From Notoacmeibacter sp. (GTDB taxonomy: Bacteria; Pseudomonadota; Alphaproteobacteria; Rhizobiales; Rhizobiaceae), in the NCBI GenBank assembly GCA_019912385.1, contig JAIOIW010000127.1:1-56495 (forward strand): 56,495 nucleotides of DNA, written 5' to 3'. The stretch's first letter is position 1. The number at the start of each line of letters is the position of its first letter. Made by a program: the position numbers and the translations under genes. Positions 55,527 through 56,495 of the stretch are shown here, one piece after another. The notes below the pieces were generated by a model. The model ran no database searches. It saw nothing but the letters and a program-made list of their open reading frames with translations, and had not been told where the DNA came from.

Positions 55527-55579
55527 GGGAGAACCCTCAAAAAATCGCAGGCCCGGCCCTCCGAACCCGCATCAAACAA

Positions 55580-56495
<916 letters not shown>

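Overview
The window is a GC-rich chromosomal segment of an alphaproteobacterium, most likely of the order Hyphomicrobiales (Rhizobiales) and perhaps close to Phyllobacteriaceae. Four points support this: the ribosomal superoperon has adk between secY and rpsM and lacks rpmJ, infA and rpsD; sfsA-map, folE/NifU-like/yidD/thrS and hom/recJ are neighbours; proteins such as DUF2336, the DUF882 peptidase and the VDPWP-motif lipoprotein are of rhizobial type; and the tad genes are of the cpa type. The genus cannot be fixed by reading alone. Nearly everything looks like vertically inherited core genome. I saw no insertion sequence, prophage, integron or CRISPR array.

Layout. Positions 1-14701 hold the end of tuf and the S10, spc and alpha operons (rpsJ to rplQ, with secY, adk and rpoA), all on the plus strand and closed by a clear terminator. 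The longer spacers in this block carry strong hairpins that lack T-tracts, a possible promoter and leader before rpsM, and an unusual GTGAAT-rich inverted repeat between rpsM and rpsK. Positions 14834-19386 hold a DegP-like periplasmic protease, rarA, two small uncharacterised proteins, a HemG-like flavodoxin and a CrcB fluoride channel. On the minus strand, 19392-25836 holds map, sfsA, aroE, tRNA-Glu, an exported M15/DUF882 peptidase and class I phaC. Plus-strand genes at 25967-30952 are a lipoprotein, a class I aminotransferase, homoserine dehydrogenase and recJ. Positions 30957-36801 hold a patatin-like protein, hisI and folE (minus), then a NifU/IscU-like protein, yidD, a DUF2267 protein and thrS (plus). 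Positions 36851-44889 hold a potassium channel with a C-terminal zinc ribbon, an exported protein, a nitroreductase/flavin reductase pair, a CitE-like lyase with a MaoC-type hydratase, a DUF2336 protein and parE.

Positions 45127-53113 form a compact tad/cpa (Flp pilus) operon: cpaB, cpaC, an 84-residue lipoprotein, cpaE, cpaF, tadB, tadC and, after a spacer, a TadD-like TPR lipoprotein, followed by a terminator. Pilin, prepilin peptidase, a full-length CpaD and TadE/F/G are absent, so the machine must borrow parts from elsewhere or serve another use. The right end (53200-56495) has an XRE-type regulator, S-formylglutathione hydrolase overlapping a DUF188 gene, a small exported protein and the 3' part of glutathione-dependent formaldehyde dehydrogenase; the hydrolase and dehydrogenase form the glutathione-linked formaldehyde detoxification route.

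The points most worth a second look are the pilin-less tad locus with its mini-lipoprotein in the CpaD position, the zinc-ribbon potassium channel, the NifU-like scaffold that lacks the usual third cysteine, the structured secY leader, and the palindromic element inside the alpha operon.
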